Counted from the first letter of the stretch, positions 26,716 to 35,258 are shown. The stretch is DNA of 48,180 nucleotides from Bacillota bacterium (GCA_017431785.1 JAFRKJ010000057.1:1-48180), one strand, 5' to 3'. Program-made: numbers and translations. The notes: a model not told the origin generated them from the sequence alone.

Positions 26716-26754
26716 AGCGGGATTAAGTATAACTTAAATCCCGCTGAACTTCAA
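26716..26754 (-). promoter_or_regulatory. Palindromic promoter of tRNA-Ser
   Basis: TTGAAG (26749-26754), a 17-base spacer and TATACT (26726-26731) on the minus strand, about 30 bases before the tRNA. A long dyad, AGCGGGATTAAGT (26716-26728) with the complementary ACTTAAATCCCGCT (26732-26745), covers the -10 box and most of the spacer. The dyad lies after the lysozyme-like gene but lacks a U tract in either direction. Confidence 0.6.
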
Positions 26755-26779
26755 TTACATTTTATTTTTGCAGAATGGT

Positions 26780-28756
26780 CTATTTTTTTACTTTCTTTGC
26801 TCGAGCAAGTGTCTGTTTACCGAACCTTCCGTCCACCTTGAGCTTTTCTGCCTTCTGGAATTTCTTGATCGTATTTATCGTGTGTTTGCCGCAGTCGCCG
26901 TCCACAGCGATCTTATAGCCGTACCATTTCAGGAATCTCTGAAGATTCTTGACCTGAGTGCCTTTATCTCCCTTCTTGAAGTATCCGCGTTTCGGTAGTT
27001 TCGGGAAAGTGCCTGAATATGTTTTTTTGACAGACGCGGTCGTCTTAGCTGTAGTGGTCGTAGTCTTTGCTGCTGTCCCCGTGGATACATTGCTTCCTGT
27101 TGTTGCAAATCCCAGAGTCTTTGTCGTTGATCCTGAAGCAGATACCTTAAACCCATGGGAAGCAGTCACCGTCTTACCAAGAGAGTCTTTCGCTGTGATC
27201 ACATACGTATATGTGCCCGCGCTGAGGGCCGAGAACTTCATAGCTCCATCCAGCTTGCTGAGCTTATAGGCAGTTGTGCCAGGACTGACTGTCTTTGAAT
27301 AGACTGCCTTACCACTGCTGTTGACGATTTTCCCCGTAATAGACTTAATGGTGTAATTGGAAACAGCATAGCCTGTCACATCCATGCCCTTGCCAGTTCT
27401 GACAGCTGTCGGATAGGAATAGCCGCAGAGTGAAAGGAATGATGTCCCGGTAGCGCTTGCTGATGAGCCACTGTAAGTCTTCCAGTAGTTGGACAGACAG
27501 TTCTTGCCTCTGGATGCTGCAGTGCTGACTGTGTTTGCCGGAATCTCGAATGCAAGACAGAATTCAGCAGCCGCGATATAGGCTCCCGCAGCGTTATTCG
27601 GTACTTTCTTGAGTGTAGTCCAAACCTGCTGATAACCCTGCAGTTCTGTATTCAGAAATCCCAACTGCATATTGATATCGCCGATAGACTTTTTTGATGA
27701 CAGGGCTCTGTTGAGAAGATTTGTTTTTCTGCCTGAAGACGTCCACTGGCAGAGTCCATATCCGCCGCTGTCTGTCTTGAAGTTCTGTGATCTTCCGCTG
27801 CTCGTCTTATAGCTGCCTTTGCCTTTATTGACAGCATTTGTATATGCGGAATCAGACAGGCCGAATTTCGAGTTGTATGTATTCTGAAGGTTGATTGGAC
27901 TCATGGCACTTTCCGCATTGATGTTGATCATCACACCACATGCTGCAGCCTTATTCAGTCCCATTGTTTTTGTGAGGTAGTTATAGATTGCAGCCGTATT
28001 TGCTGCTGTGCCTGCATAAGAATCTTCGGTAACACTGTCTATGATTTCACCTGTTGTGTCCAGTGCTAAAGCAGAAAGTGACGCATCGCCTGTTTCCTCA
28101 GGATCAATGCTTCCTTCCTCCTCCGTGTAGATAGGATCTATTTCCTCTTCGGTCATAAGCGGCTCGATATCGTCGTTTTCCGGTTCTTGTTTGTAAACCG
28201 TGATCCATGGGACATCAGCACTGGCATTCAATTCAGCAGAAAGACTGATGCCTTCACCCCAGACAGGCTTCATCGAATAGAAATAGAAATCCGTATCATC
28301 GAAATCTTCGACCGCTGTCCATGAAACAGGTATCGCTGTAATCTCATCACTTCCGTCAAGATAAACGCTGAGTGTTTCGGGAAGGCTTACTGTCAGTTCT
28401 TCCTCTTCCGGATTGCCTTCATAGTAGTAATCGCTGGTTTCAAGAGGAACAAAACCAGTAATCACACCGCTGACAGAAATCTCTTCCGATTCTTCGGATT
28501 CTTCTGCGATGATTTCCTCAGCGTCCTCCACAGTGTCTTCCACAACGCCCTCAACATCCTCTTCCATTTCTGTCATTGCATCCTCAGAGGACTCTGTAGC
28601 GCTGTCCGCCGGGTATTCCTCTGCAGAATCTTCTGTGTACTCAACTGTGATATCTTCAGAAGCGCCGGTTTCTTCCTCAACGGCAGAAGAAATCTGCGGA
28701 ATTAATGTCAATATGAGCATAGCCGATAAGGCAAAGCATATGATATTTTTTCTCAT
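26780..28756 (-). CDS. Secreted lysozyme-like protein with peptidoglycan-binding domain
   Basis: A 658-residue exported protein. It has a signal peptide at 1-25 (ends ISSAVEEE), then an Asp/Glu/Ser-rich stretch to about 100, then an Ig-like region around 95-190. At about 245-400 lies a phage tail tip lysozyme-like domain (AAIYNYLTKTMGLNKAAACG, NAESAMSP with the probable catalytic Glu, GGYGLCQWTS). A beta-rich segment follows, then Thr/Ala/Lys linkers, and at about 595-655 a peptidoglycan-binding domain (KGDKGTQVKNLQRFL, DGDCGKHT). It is inferred to cut or remodel peptidoglycan outside the cell. No phage genes surround it, so it is probably a housekeeping autolysin. GGAGGAG precedes the ATG. 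Confidence 0.85.
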   Translation of the reverse strand: MRKNIICFALSAMLILTLIPQISSAVEEETGASEDITVEYTEDSAEEYPADSATESSEDAMTEMEEDVEGVVEDTVEDAEEIIAEESEESEEISVSGVITGFVPLETSDYYYEGNPEEEELTVSLPETLSVYLDGSDEITAIPVSWTAVEDFDDTDFYFYSMKPVWGEGISLSAELNASADVPWITVYKQEPENDDIEPLMTEEEIDPIYTEEEGSIDPEETGDASLSALALDTTGEIIDSVTEDSYAGTAANTAAIYNYLTKTMGLNKAAACGVMININAESAMSPINLQNTYNSKFGLSDSAYTNAVNKGKGSYKTSSGRSQNFKTDSGGYGLCQWTSSGRKTNLLNRALSSKKSIGDINMQLGFLNTELQGYQQVWTTLKKVPNNAAGAYIAAAEFCLAFEIPANTVSTAASRGKNCLSNYWKTYSGSSASATGTSFLSLCGYSYPTAVRTGKGMDVTGYAVSNYTIKSITGKIVNSSGKAVYSKTVSPGTTAYKLSKLDGAMKFSALSAGTYTYVITAKDSLGKTVTASHGFKVSASGSTTKTLGFATTGSNVSTGTAAKTTTTTAKTTASVKKTYSGTFPKLPKRGYFKKGDKGTQVKNLQRFLKWYGYKIAVDGDCGKHTINTIKKFQKAEKLKVDGRFGKQTLARAKKVKK

Positions 28757-28830
28757 AATACTCCTCCAATGCCAGTCATAAACTAATCCATTCTAATCCC
28801 ACTCTAATACATAATAATTGTATTAAAAAC

Positions 28831-28858
28831 AGCCCTCATCATCAACGCTCTGAGGGCT
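28831..28858 (-). terminator. Terminator of the deoB operon
   Basis: An 8-bp stem AGCCCTCA/TGAGGGCT (28831-28838 with 28851-28858), followed on the minus strand by GTTTTTAAT. It lies 40 bases after deoB. Confidence 0.87.
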
Positions 28859-28897
28859 ATTCGTTTATTAAAATTTGTTTATGTAAACAGCTTGTGT

Positions 28898-30094
28898 TTA
28901 CTCTGTGATACGGCACAGTATGCTCTCTCCTACTGGTACAGCATCCTTTCTTCCTGTCAGATAGTCTATGACCGTCGCTCCGATGTTTCCGAAGGTGCTT
29001 CCTGTGCCAAAGTCCACTCCTTTCTTCAGCGGTGCGCCGCACATGAGACAGAAGATGTACTCTCTGGTATGGTCAAATCCTGTGTGAATCGGATCATTGC
29101 CATGGTCAGCACAGAGAATCAAAATATCATCCTCACGCATAGCAGCCCTGATTTCCGGAAGACGTCGGTCGAACTCTTCAATGGCCCTGCCGTATCCTTC
29201 AGGATCTCTTCTATGTCCGTATTTCGAATCAAAATCAACAAGGTTGGTAAAAATCAGACCATTAAAATCTTTATTGAGTGCTTCAATCGTCTTTGTCACA
29301 CCATCATCGTTGCTTTCTGTATGAACTGCTTCTGTCACACCTTTTCCGTTGAAGATGTCTTTGATCTTTCCGATTGCATAAACGGTCTGTCCGGCATTTG
29401 CAATGACATCGAGCATGGTATCTGTTGGTGGAGAAACAGCGTAATCATGCCGGTCTGCGGTACGCACCCGCTTGCCGTCCTCTCCCTTGATATAAGGACG
29501 GGCGATCACCCTGCCGCAGGAGTATTCCCCAACAAGCAGCTCACGGGCGATCTCACAGATGCGATACAGCTCTTCCAGAGGCACTACATCAGTGTTCGCG
29601 GCAATCTGAAAAACGCTGTCGGCTGAAGTGTACACGATGACTTTGCCCGTCGCCTCATGCTCATCACCCAGTTCTTCGATGATCTCCGTACCGGATGCAA
29701 CACAGTTCCCAAGATATCCGCGCCCAATGCGTTTTTCGAATTCATCCATCAGTTCCTGCGGAAAACCATTGTGATAGGTCTTGAACGGAACTTTCGTTTC
29801 AATTCCGGCGATCTCCCAATGTCCGGTAATGGTATCCTTTCCGGCGGACCGCTCTGCAAGACGTCCATACACACCTTCAGGCGCAGTAACGGCAAGTCTC
29901 CCGCCGGCAACATAGCCGGCAGGGCTTTCCGGCCGCTCAATATTCCCCATGCCTAAACACCTCAGGTTCGGAATATCAATCGGATAGTTGTCAAGTATAT
30001 GTCCGAGTGTATCAACACCGCTGTCACCATATGCCGCAGCATCCGGAAGCGCGCCGACTCCAAGTGAATCTAACACTATGATAGTTGCTCTCAT
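28898..30094 (-). CDS. deoB: Phosphopentomutase
   Basis: Interconverts (deoxy)ribose 1-phosphate and 5-phosphate in nucleoside breakdown and salvage. The 398-residue protein has the alkaline phosphatase-fold metal sites: DSLGVGALPDAAAYGD near residue 8, GKDTITGHWEIAG with the phosphorylated Thr region, and CADHGNDPIHTGFDHTREY near 325-345. ATG 30094 was chosen because AGAAGG lies 8 bases before it; two earlier in-frame starts are too close to that site. It is the last gene of an eight-gene run that starts at sfp. No nucleoside phosphorylase is adjacent. Confidence 0.96.
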   Translation of the reverse strand: MRATIIVLDSLGVGALPDAAAYGDSGVDTLGHILDNYPIDIPNLRCLGMGNIERPESPAGYVAGGRLAVTAPEGVYGRLAERSAGKDTITGHWEIAGIETKVPFKTYHNGFPQELMDEFEKRIGRGYLGNCVASGTEIIEELGDEHEATGKVIVYTSADSVFQIAANTDVVPLEELYRICEIARELLVGEYSCGRVIARPYIKGEDGKRVRTADRHDYAVSPPTDTMLDVIANAGQTVYAIGKIKDIFNGKGVTEAVHTESNDDGVTKTIEALNKDFNGLIFTNLVDFDSKYGHRRDPEGYGRAIEEFDRRLPEIRAAMREDDILILCADHGNDPIHTGFDHTREYIFCLMCGAPLKKGVDFGTGSTFGNIGATVIDYLTGRKDAVPVGESILCRITE

Positions 30095-30109
30095 CTCCAT
30101 CACCTTCTC

Positions 30110-30838
30110 TTATCTGATTATCAGCAGTCTGCAGTTCAGATAATCTGCTGAAATAAGCTTATACTGAATTCCGTAGTAATCTCCCTGCACAGCAGTCTTA
30201 AATCCGGTCTCACCATGAATGTGACCATAGTAAACTTCCCTGACGCCATGATCCTCAAATGCCTGCATGAATCCTGAGAAACCGCCGGGCTTTGATACAG
30301 GAGGATAGTGCAGAAATCCTATGATCTCAGGTTTCTCTTCGCTGCAGTCTGCTGCCTTTGCATGGGCGTATTCAAGAGAAGCTCGGAGTCTGAGTATTTC
30401 TCTCTTGTACACCCTGTCATCATCCTCTGTGAAGTCATCGTCATCCGGCGTGATCCAGCCGCGGCTTCCGCAGATCCATAGTCCTCCGCCCTTGTCATCA
30501 TCGACAAAATATCCATCATTCTGAAGAAATGTGATAGAGTCATACATGTTATTCAGTCGGTTGATTCCGGACCACCAGAGATCATGATTTCCTTTGAGCA
30601 TGACTTTATGGCCGGGCAGTGCATCCACCCAGTCCAGATCGTAAGCAGCGTCTTCCAGTTTAAGACCCCAGGAAATATCTCCTGCCACGATTACCGTATC
30701 TTCTTCTGTTACTCTGCTGCACCAGTCTTCTTTGATCTTCTCAGCATGATTCTCCCATCGGTACCCGAATACATCCATCGGTTTATCACTTCCGGGAGCA
30801 AAAGAAAGGTGCAGGTCTGCAATTGCAAATATACTCAT
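30110..30838 (-). CDS. Calcineurin-like metallophosphoesterase
   Basis: A 242-residue cytosolic protein with all blocks of the calcineurin-like phosphoesterase fold: IADLHLS at residues 5-11, AGDISWG, LKGNHDLWW, GFLHYPP and YGHIHG. These bind two metal ions. The family includes phosphodiesterases and phosphatases, and the substrate cannot be read from the sequence. The start overlaps the rmuC stop by four bases (ATGA), so it is coupled to that gene. deoB follows after 15 bases. Confidence 0.92.
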   Translation of the reverse strand: MSIFAIADLHLSFAPGSDKPMDVFGYRWENHAEKIKEDWCSRVTEEDTVIVAGDISWGLKLEDAAYDLDWVDALPGHKVMLKGNHDLWWSGINRLNNMYDSITFLQNDGYFVDDDKGGGLWICGSRGWITPDDDDFTEDDDRVYKREILRLRASLEYAHAKAADCSEEKPEIIGFLHYPPVSKPGGFSGFMQAFEDHGVREVYYGHIHGETGFKTAVQGDYYGIQYKLISADYLNCRLLIIR

Positions 30839-31773
30839 TTCTGTCGTTCGTCTGTATAATCAGAGACCTTATCAAGGACTCTTCTGATGCTTCTTGTTCT
30901 GACTCCAACCAGAGCTTCCAGATCCTTCTGCGCCTGGTCCAGCCTATGTTGTGTATCTTCCAGAACAGTATCGAACTTTTCGAATTCCGTTCTGACTTTC
31001 TCCAGCGTATCCCATACTTCACCGGAGCTTTGCTGAAGAGCAAGGGAACGGAACCCTAATTGGAAACTGTTCAATATAGCAGCCATTGTTGTGGGGCCCG
31101 CCACACTGACCCTGTATTCTCTCTGCAACAGCTCTACAAGATCGAGCCGCAGCACCTCAGCATAGAGCCCTTCAAAGGGAAGGAACATGATCGCAAACTC
31201 AGTCGTATAAGGCGGATAGATATATTTACTTCTGATATCTTTTGCGGACTTGATCACAGCTCTCCGGAGATGATCTGTGGCGCTTAAAATCATGCTTTTG
31301 TCGCCTGTATCATAGGCATCCAGAAGCTCCATATAAGCATCTCCCGGAAATTTGGAATCAATAGGCAGATAGACATTGCCTCCGTCTTCAGAAGGGAATC
31401 TGACAGCGTATTCTACTCTGGCGCTATCCCCTTTGACCGCAACATTTTCTTCATACTGCTGTGGTGCAAGGATTTCTTCCAGAATTCCGCCAAGCTGGAT
31501 TTCGCCGACGATTCCTCTTGTCTTGACATTCGTCATCAGACGTTTCAGATCATCGACGCCAGACGACAAATTTCTCATTTCTCCTATATTGCGGTTGATC
31601 TGCGCCATGGCCTCATTAAGCTGCTGATTGATCACGGCTCCTGAAGCTCTCTGCGTTTCGCTGACGCGTTCTCCCATACCTGCAATCGAACTACGAAGCA
31701 ATACGATCAGTATGACAAGAACTGCTATTATGACGACGGCAGATATGATGACTGCTATCAGTACTGCATCCAT
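30835..31773 (-). CDS. rmuC: DNA recombination protein RmuC
   Basis: RmuC-family proteins limit DNA inversion and rearrangement in E. coli and carry a restriction-nuclease-like core. This 312-residue protein is short for the family. A membrane anchor (about residues 3-26) is followed by a short coiled coil, then the RmuC domain with RGIVGEIQLGGILEEIL, the acidic/Lys core around PIDSKFPGDAYMELL and FLPFEGLYAEVL. AAAGGAGG precedes the ATG. It is coupled to the metallophosphoesterase gene by a four-base overlap. Confidence 0.94.
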   Translation of the reverse strand: MDAVLIAVIISAVVIIAVLVILIVLLRSSIAGMGERVSETQRASGAVINQQLNEAMAQINRNIGEMRNLSSGVDDLKRLMTNVKTRGIVGEIQLGGILEEILAPQQYEENVAVKGDSARVEYAVRFPSEDGGNVYLPIDSKFPGDAYMELLDAYDTGDKSMILSATDHLRRAVIKSAKDIRSKYIYPPYTTEFAIMFLPFEGLYAEVLRLDLVELLQREYRVSVAGPTTMAAILNSFQLGFRSLALQQSSGEVWDTLEKVRTEFEKFDTVLEDTQHRLDQAQKDLEALVGVRTRSIRRVLDKVSDYTDERQK

Positions 31774-31807
31774 ATGCTATGCCTCCTTTCCCTATCCCCT
31801 TTATCAT

Positions 31808-32314
31808 TTACAGCTGATCGTATGTCTTATAAGCGATACCGGCCAGATCTTCGCTGTCGTCCATCTGTGAGTATTCGTTAAAATCCGCATAAAGAACATC
31901 CAGTTCCTGCATCTGTTCATTCAGCTTGACTCTCATATGTTTTACTTTATTGTTGATTTCCTTGTACTGGCCGTAGCTGAGTGAGTCCCCTTCCGACTTT
32001 CCTTTCAAGGCCAGCTGCATCTGTACATAGCTGTCACAGACACCGCTGAACGTCACAAGACATCTCTCAAAAGCCTTTCTGAGGCTTTGGGTCATCTCAT
32101 CGTCTTCCGGTATCTCAACCGACTTCGGTGTAATCTTGTTTGCCTTGCTCTTGACTTTTCTCAGCATCGCCACATGTCCGTCATAGTCTTTTTTCTTACG
32201 GATGCTCGAAAATCTGGAGTCTTTGACAATACGCATCTCTGCCTCTTTGAACTCCTCCACAGATTCAATATTGAACCTGTTGATCATATTCATCAATTCT
32301 GTGCGGTAATCCAT
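31808..32314 (-). CDS. Uncharacterised helical protein
   Basis: 168 residues, start MDYRTELMNMINRF. I do not recognise a family. It is predicted soluble and largely helical, charged, without cysteines in a pattern or a signal peptide. A basic stretch (RFSSIRKKKDYDG, KVKSKANK) lies near residues 35-60, and an acidic end contains DDSEDLAG. It starts two bases after the tcdA stop with GAAGGGAAATAAGA as ribosome site, so it is in the same operon. A longer frame upstream overlaps tcdA and was discarded. Confidence 0.8.
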   Translation of the reverse strand: MDYRTELMNMINRFNIESVEEFKEAEMRIVKDSRFSSIRKKKDYDGHVAMLRKVKSKANKITPKSVEIPEDDEMTQSLRKAFERCLVTFSGVCDSYVQMQLALKGKSEGDSLSYGQYKEINNKVKHMRVKLNEQMQELDVLYADFNEYSQMDDSEDLAGIAYKTYDQL

Positions 32315-32316
32315 TC

Positions 32317-33000
32317 TTATTTCCCTTCTGTATCTAGTATTTCCCTTACCACTTCGCCTGCAATCAGAAGACCTGCCACAGATGGAACAAAACTGATGCT
32401 CCCACCTGTTGATTTCGGTTCTTCTTCTGAATAGAGCACCTTGACACCCTGGATGCCTCGTTTCTTCAGTTCTTTTCTCATAACCTTCGCCAGAGGACAA
32501 ACCTTCGTCTTTTCAATCGTTGTGATTCGGAAGGCACTGCCGTCCAGTTTATTCCCGGTTCCCATAGAAGAAATCACAGGAACGCCTGCTTCCCGAGCGC
32601 GCTCGATAATATTTATCTTAGCAGTTACTGTATCTACAGCATCTACGACATAATCATATGATGCAAAATCGATATCGTCAGGTTCTCCACCAGGCATGAA
32701 AAACAGCTCTTTTGCCTCCACCTGGCAATCCGGATCGATATCTTTGATGCGCTGCGCCATGACTTCTGTTTTTGATCTGCCGATTGTTGAATGGAGTGCA
32801 GGAATCTGTCTGTTTATGTTGGTGATGTCCACCACATCCTTATCCACGATGGTGAGCGCACCGATGCCAGCTCTTGCCAGGCCCTCACAGACATAACTGC
32901 CGACACCGCCTACACCAAAAACAAGCACGCGGCTTTTGCCCAGCTTATCGATTCCCTTTTCTCCGATAATTCTGCTTGTTCTATCGTACTGCTGCTTCAT
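32317..33000 (-). CDS. tcdA: tRNA threonylcarbamoyladenosine dehydratase
   Basis: TcdA (CsdL/YgdL) uses ATP to cyclise t6A at position 37 of tRNAs reading ANN codons. The 227-residue E1/ThiF-like protein has the nucleotide-binding GVGGVGSYVCEGLARAG near residues 30-46, DKDVVDITNINRQIPA with the Arg used for adenylation, and the YVVDAVDTVTAK segment. Near the C terminus, TGGSISFVPSVAGLL is typical. No Shine-Dalgarno sequence is evident in the 18 bases between recX and this ATG, so translation may depend on coupling to recX. Confidence 0.93.
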   Translation of the reverse strand: MKQQYDRTSRIIGEKGIDKLGKSRVLVFGVGGVGSYVCEGLARAGIGALTIVDKDVVDITNINRQIPALHSTIGRSKTEVMAQRIKDIDPDCQVEAKELFFMPGGEPDDIDFASYDYVVDAVDTVTAKINIIERAREAGVPVISSMGTGNKLDGSAFRITTIEKTKVCPLAKVMRKELKKRGIQGVKVLYSEEEPKSTGGSISFVPSVAGLLIAGEVVREILDTEGK

Positions 33001-33018
33001 TGTATAATACTGTTTGAC

Positions 33019-33486
33019 TTATTTCACTGCATCACGAGCCGTGCTCCAGCAGATGCTCCCGCTGAAGCCTCTTGACGCCAACCTCCTGGCGATTCTGGCC
33101 TGCAGTTTCTGTTTCTCCTCATAGGACATCTCGCAGGAATCTTTTCCTGCCTCTAAGAGTATCTGCGCTGCGATTTGACGGGCCATTTCGCCTTCATCTG
33201 GCGTATCCTCAAGATCATTATACGCCTGTTCTATGAGTTCTCCGGCAACCCCTTTGCCTGCCAGTTCTCGAACGATTCGTTCTTTTCCGCGCCCTTTCTC
33301 AAAGCTGTATTCGAAGTACAGCTTCGCATAGGCGAGATCATCCAGATAACCATACTCTCGAAGACGATGGATTGCTTCGGCAGATTCCTCCTTCTCATAG
33401 CCTTTGCGCAGAAGATAATCCATCACCTCTTTCTCTGTATGAGGTTTTCTGTTCAGATATGATGTTGCTTTTTCCAGAGCGTCCAT
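33019..33486 (-). CDS. recX: RecX-family recombination regulator
   Basis: RecX binds RecA filaments and restrains recombinase activity. The 155-residue, Arg/Lys-rich protein shows the three-helix repeats of the family: LNRKPHTEKEVMDYLLRKG at the N terminus, LREYGYLDDLAYAKLY, then GKGVAGELIEQAY and RIARRLASRGFS at the C terminus. It starts five bases after the MBL hydrolase stop. recA is not in the window. Confidence 0.93.
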   Translation of the reverse strand: MDALEKATSYLNRKPHTEKEVMDYLLRKGYEKEESAEAIHRLREYGYLDDLAYAKLYFEYSFEKGRGKERIVRELAGKGVAGELIEQAYNDLEDTPDEGEMARQIAAQILLEAGKDSCEMSYEEKQKLQARIARRLASRGFSGSICWSTARDAVK

Positions 33487-33491
33487 AATTC

Positions 33492-34334
33492 CTAAATCAG
33501 ATATTCATCTCCGGTTGACATGATTTTGCATTTGTCACCGAGCATCAGTTTCAGCTCACACAATGCATCCATGCCAGTGCAGTGTATCGGAATAACCGTC
33601 CCGATTTCTTCTGCTGTAATCTCATCGACAACTCTCTGCCTGTCCTCTTTCGTCGCCGCATACAGATGCATTCCCGCTATGAAAGCTGCAACCTTTTCTC
33701 CCGGAAACATACTTTTGCCGGCATTCAGAGCGCTGATAACGCCTCTGTGGCTGCATCCGGAGAAAATGTAGAGTCCTTCCGGTTCTCTGATGACCAGGCA
33801 CTGCTCATGAGACATGTCATCCTGGATCAGTTCACCGCCCTCATAGTAGTAAAAGTAGTCCGTTTCTTTAAACCCTTCAGCGAATGGTATTGTTCCTGTA
33901 ATCTTTATATTCTCTGTGATTTCAACAGGACCATCCGTAAACAAAAGCTGATCAGCAAGTGCTTTCAGTTCACTGTCACTCCAGGCAATGCTGCAAGGTT
34001 CCTTCTCCAGGACACCTCCTCCGCCGAGAGGACCGCCTTCCGTTCCGTAAACGACCCGCAGCGCGTTCCTGTGGATGTATACGGGAGCGTTTGGATTGAT
34101 ATCATGGAACATCGGGAATCCGCCTGTATGATCGTAATGCCCGTGACTTACGACTGCAAAATCAACGGCGCTCAGATCTACACCCATATTTGCTGCATTG
34201 ACTGCGAACAGATTCGTTGCTCCTGCATCAAAAAGTATTTTCTTTCCCTGGGCTTCAATGTAGATGGAAAGGCCGTGTTCTGCCGTAGTTTTATCTTTAT
34301 AGGTTTTGTTCTCGATAAGAAATCTGAATTTCAT
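33492..34334 (-). CDS. MBL-fold metallo-hydrolase (DHPPS-like)
   Basis: A 280-residue metallo-beta-lactamase-fold enzyme. The metal motif SHGHYDHTGG lies near residue 65. Further conserved points are FSGCSHRGVISALN and the C-terminal PIHCTGMDAL. This set matches the group that includes methanogen 7,8-dihydropterin-6-yl-methyl-aminobenzene phosphate synthase, although the substrate in bacteria is generally unknown. ATG 34334 (MKFRFLIENKT) was chosen because GGAG lies 9 bases upstream. It lies inside the end of sfp and overlaps it by 38 bases. Translational coupling is likely. Confidence 0.88.
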   Translation of the reverse strand: MKFRFLIENKTYKDKTTAEHGLSIYIEAQGKKILFDAGATNLFAVNAANMGVDLSAVDFAVVSHGHYDHTGGFPMFHDINPNAPVYIHRNALRVVYGTEGGPLGGGGVLEKEPCSIAWSDSELKALADQLLFTDGPVEITENIKITGTIPFAEGFKETDYFYYYEGGELIQDDMSHEQCLVIREPEGLYIFSGCSHRGVISALNAGKSMFPGEKVAAFIAGMHLYAATKEDRQRVVDEITAEEIGTVIPIHCTGMDALCELKLMLGDKCKIMSTGDEYLI

Positions 34335-34857
34335 CTGATGCATCTCCTTCCTCTGTTCCGGTGCATATAGCGCAAAAACAGCCATCATCAAGACGGAGAT
34401 CCCGGAAAGAAACGTCTTTCCTTTTAAGCACGTCTTCTCTTTTCATGATCTGTTCCAGACCAAGACCTGTATACTTGCAGTAGGCTTCCTTACGTGTCCA
34501 CAACTTGTAAAAACTGCTGCTCCATTCATCATTTGCCGCATAAGCAGCCTCATCTTCTGTAAAACAGCGCGCTGCAATCCTGTCAGCTTTCACACTTCTG
34601 GGATACTGTATGTCCAGACCAACATTCCTTTCTGCTTCAATCAGGGCAAAAGTGTCTTCGCTGTGAGATACTGATATGAACACCCTGTTATCTCCTGCAT
34701 CCTTTTCAGAGCAGCATACAAAGGGTTTGCCACGTTCATTTCTCGTTATAACAGCATCGTCAATGCCCAGGCATTGCCTGATCAGAGCATCTGTCAATTC
34801 TTTGCCTTTCAATGCAGGAAAGGCTTTTTTGTAATCTTTGATCACATACAGTTTCAT
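34297..34857 (-). CDS. 4'-phosphopantetheinyl transferase (Sfp type)
   Basis: Moves the phosphopantetheine arm of CoA onto a Ser of carrier proteins. The 186 residues show VFISVSHSED, the Mg-binding GLDIQ and the signature WTRKEAYCKYTGLGLE. No synthase or carrier genes are near. This larger class can also serve fatty-acid ACP when acpS is missing. The gene is first in an eight-gene run. Its extended -10 box ends only 7 bases before the ATG and there is no ribosome site, so the transcript appears leaderless. Confidence 0.92.
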   Translation of the reverse strand: MKLYVIKDYKKAFPALKGKELTDALIRQCLGIDDAVITRNERGKPFVCCSEKDAGDNRVFISVSHSEDTFALIEAERNVGLDIQYPRSVKADRIAARCFTEDEAAYAANDEWSSSFYKLWTRKEAYCKYTGLGLEQIMKREDVLKRKDVSFRDLRLDDGCFCAICTGTEEGDASDEIQISYREQNL

Positions 34858-34864
34858 ACTCTGA

Positions 34865-34873
34865 ATTATAACA
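34865..34873 (-). promoter_or_regulatory. Extended -10 promoter of sfp
   Basis: TGTTATAAT on the minus strand (TATAAT at 34865-34870) with 7 bases to the sfp ATG. No convincing -35 box is seen, as expected for an extended -10 promoter. It directly follows the terminator of the regulator gene upstream. Confidence 0.65.
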
Positions 34874-34874
34874 T

Positions 34875-34907
34875 AAAAGGCGTGACAATATAAATGACAC
34901 GCCTTTT
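34875..34907 (-). terminator. Terminator of the TrpR-like gene
   Basis: A 10-bp perfect stem AAAAGGCGTG/CACGCCTTTT (34875-34884 with 34898-34907). The minus-strand 3' arm ends in TTTT followed by ATG. It lies 24 bases after the TrpR-like gene. Confidence 0.85.
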
Positions 34908-34930
34908 GATGCTAATCTTTCCTGCGTCTG

Positions 34931-35230
34931 TTATTCCTGCTCTTTCATCCTTGCAAGGATTCTCTGATAGCCGTCAGCTCCGTAAACAAGACACTTGTTG
35001 ATTCTGCTGATCGTCGCAGTCGACGCTTTCGTGATACCTTCAATTTCATTGTACGTTTTGTTTTCAGAGAGAAGCTTTGCTACCTGCAGTCTCTGCGCAA
35101 TGGCATGTATCTCATTGATGGTGCAGATATCCTCAAAAAATCTGTAGCAGTCTTCTTCATCCTCCAACAGAAGAACGGCTTTGAACAACTCATCGATATC
35201 GTCTCTCTTAAATTTGGACTCATATGCCAT
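34931..35230 (-). CDS. YerC/YecD family TrpR-related protein
   Basis: A 99-residue DNA-binding protein related to the Trp repressor. The helix-turn-helix AKLLSENKTYNEIEGITKASTATISRINKCL lies at about residues 53-83. In Bacillus the family member is YerC, whose target is poorly known. ATG 35230 has GGAGG in front and matches the family N terminus; the longer frame is not supported. It has its own strong promoter and terminator, so it is a single-gene unit. A Trp-binding role is not implied. Confidence 0.92.
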   Translation of the reverse strand: MAYESKFKRDDIDELFKAVLLLEDEEDCYRFFEDICTINEIHAIAQRLQVAKLLSENKTYNEIEGITKASTATISRINKCLVYGADGYQRILARMKEQE

Positions 35231-35258
35231 AACGACACCTCCTTTTCCCTCATATTGG

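Noticed and set aside
26780-28756. Prophage remnant based on the tail lysozyme domain
   Set aside because: Signal peptide, wall-binding domain and no phage genes nearby; housekeeping autolysin is simpler.
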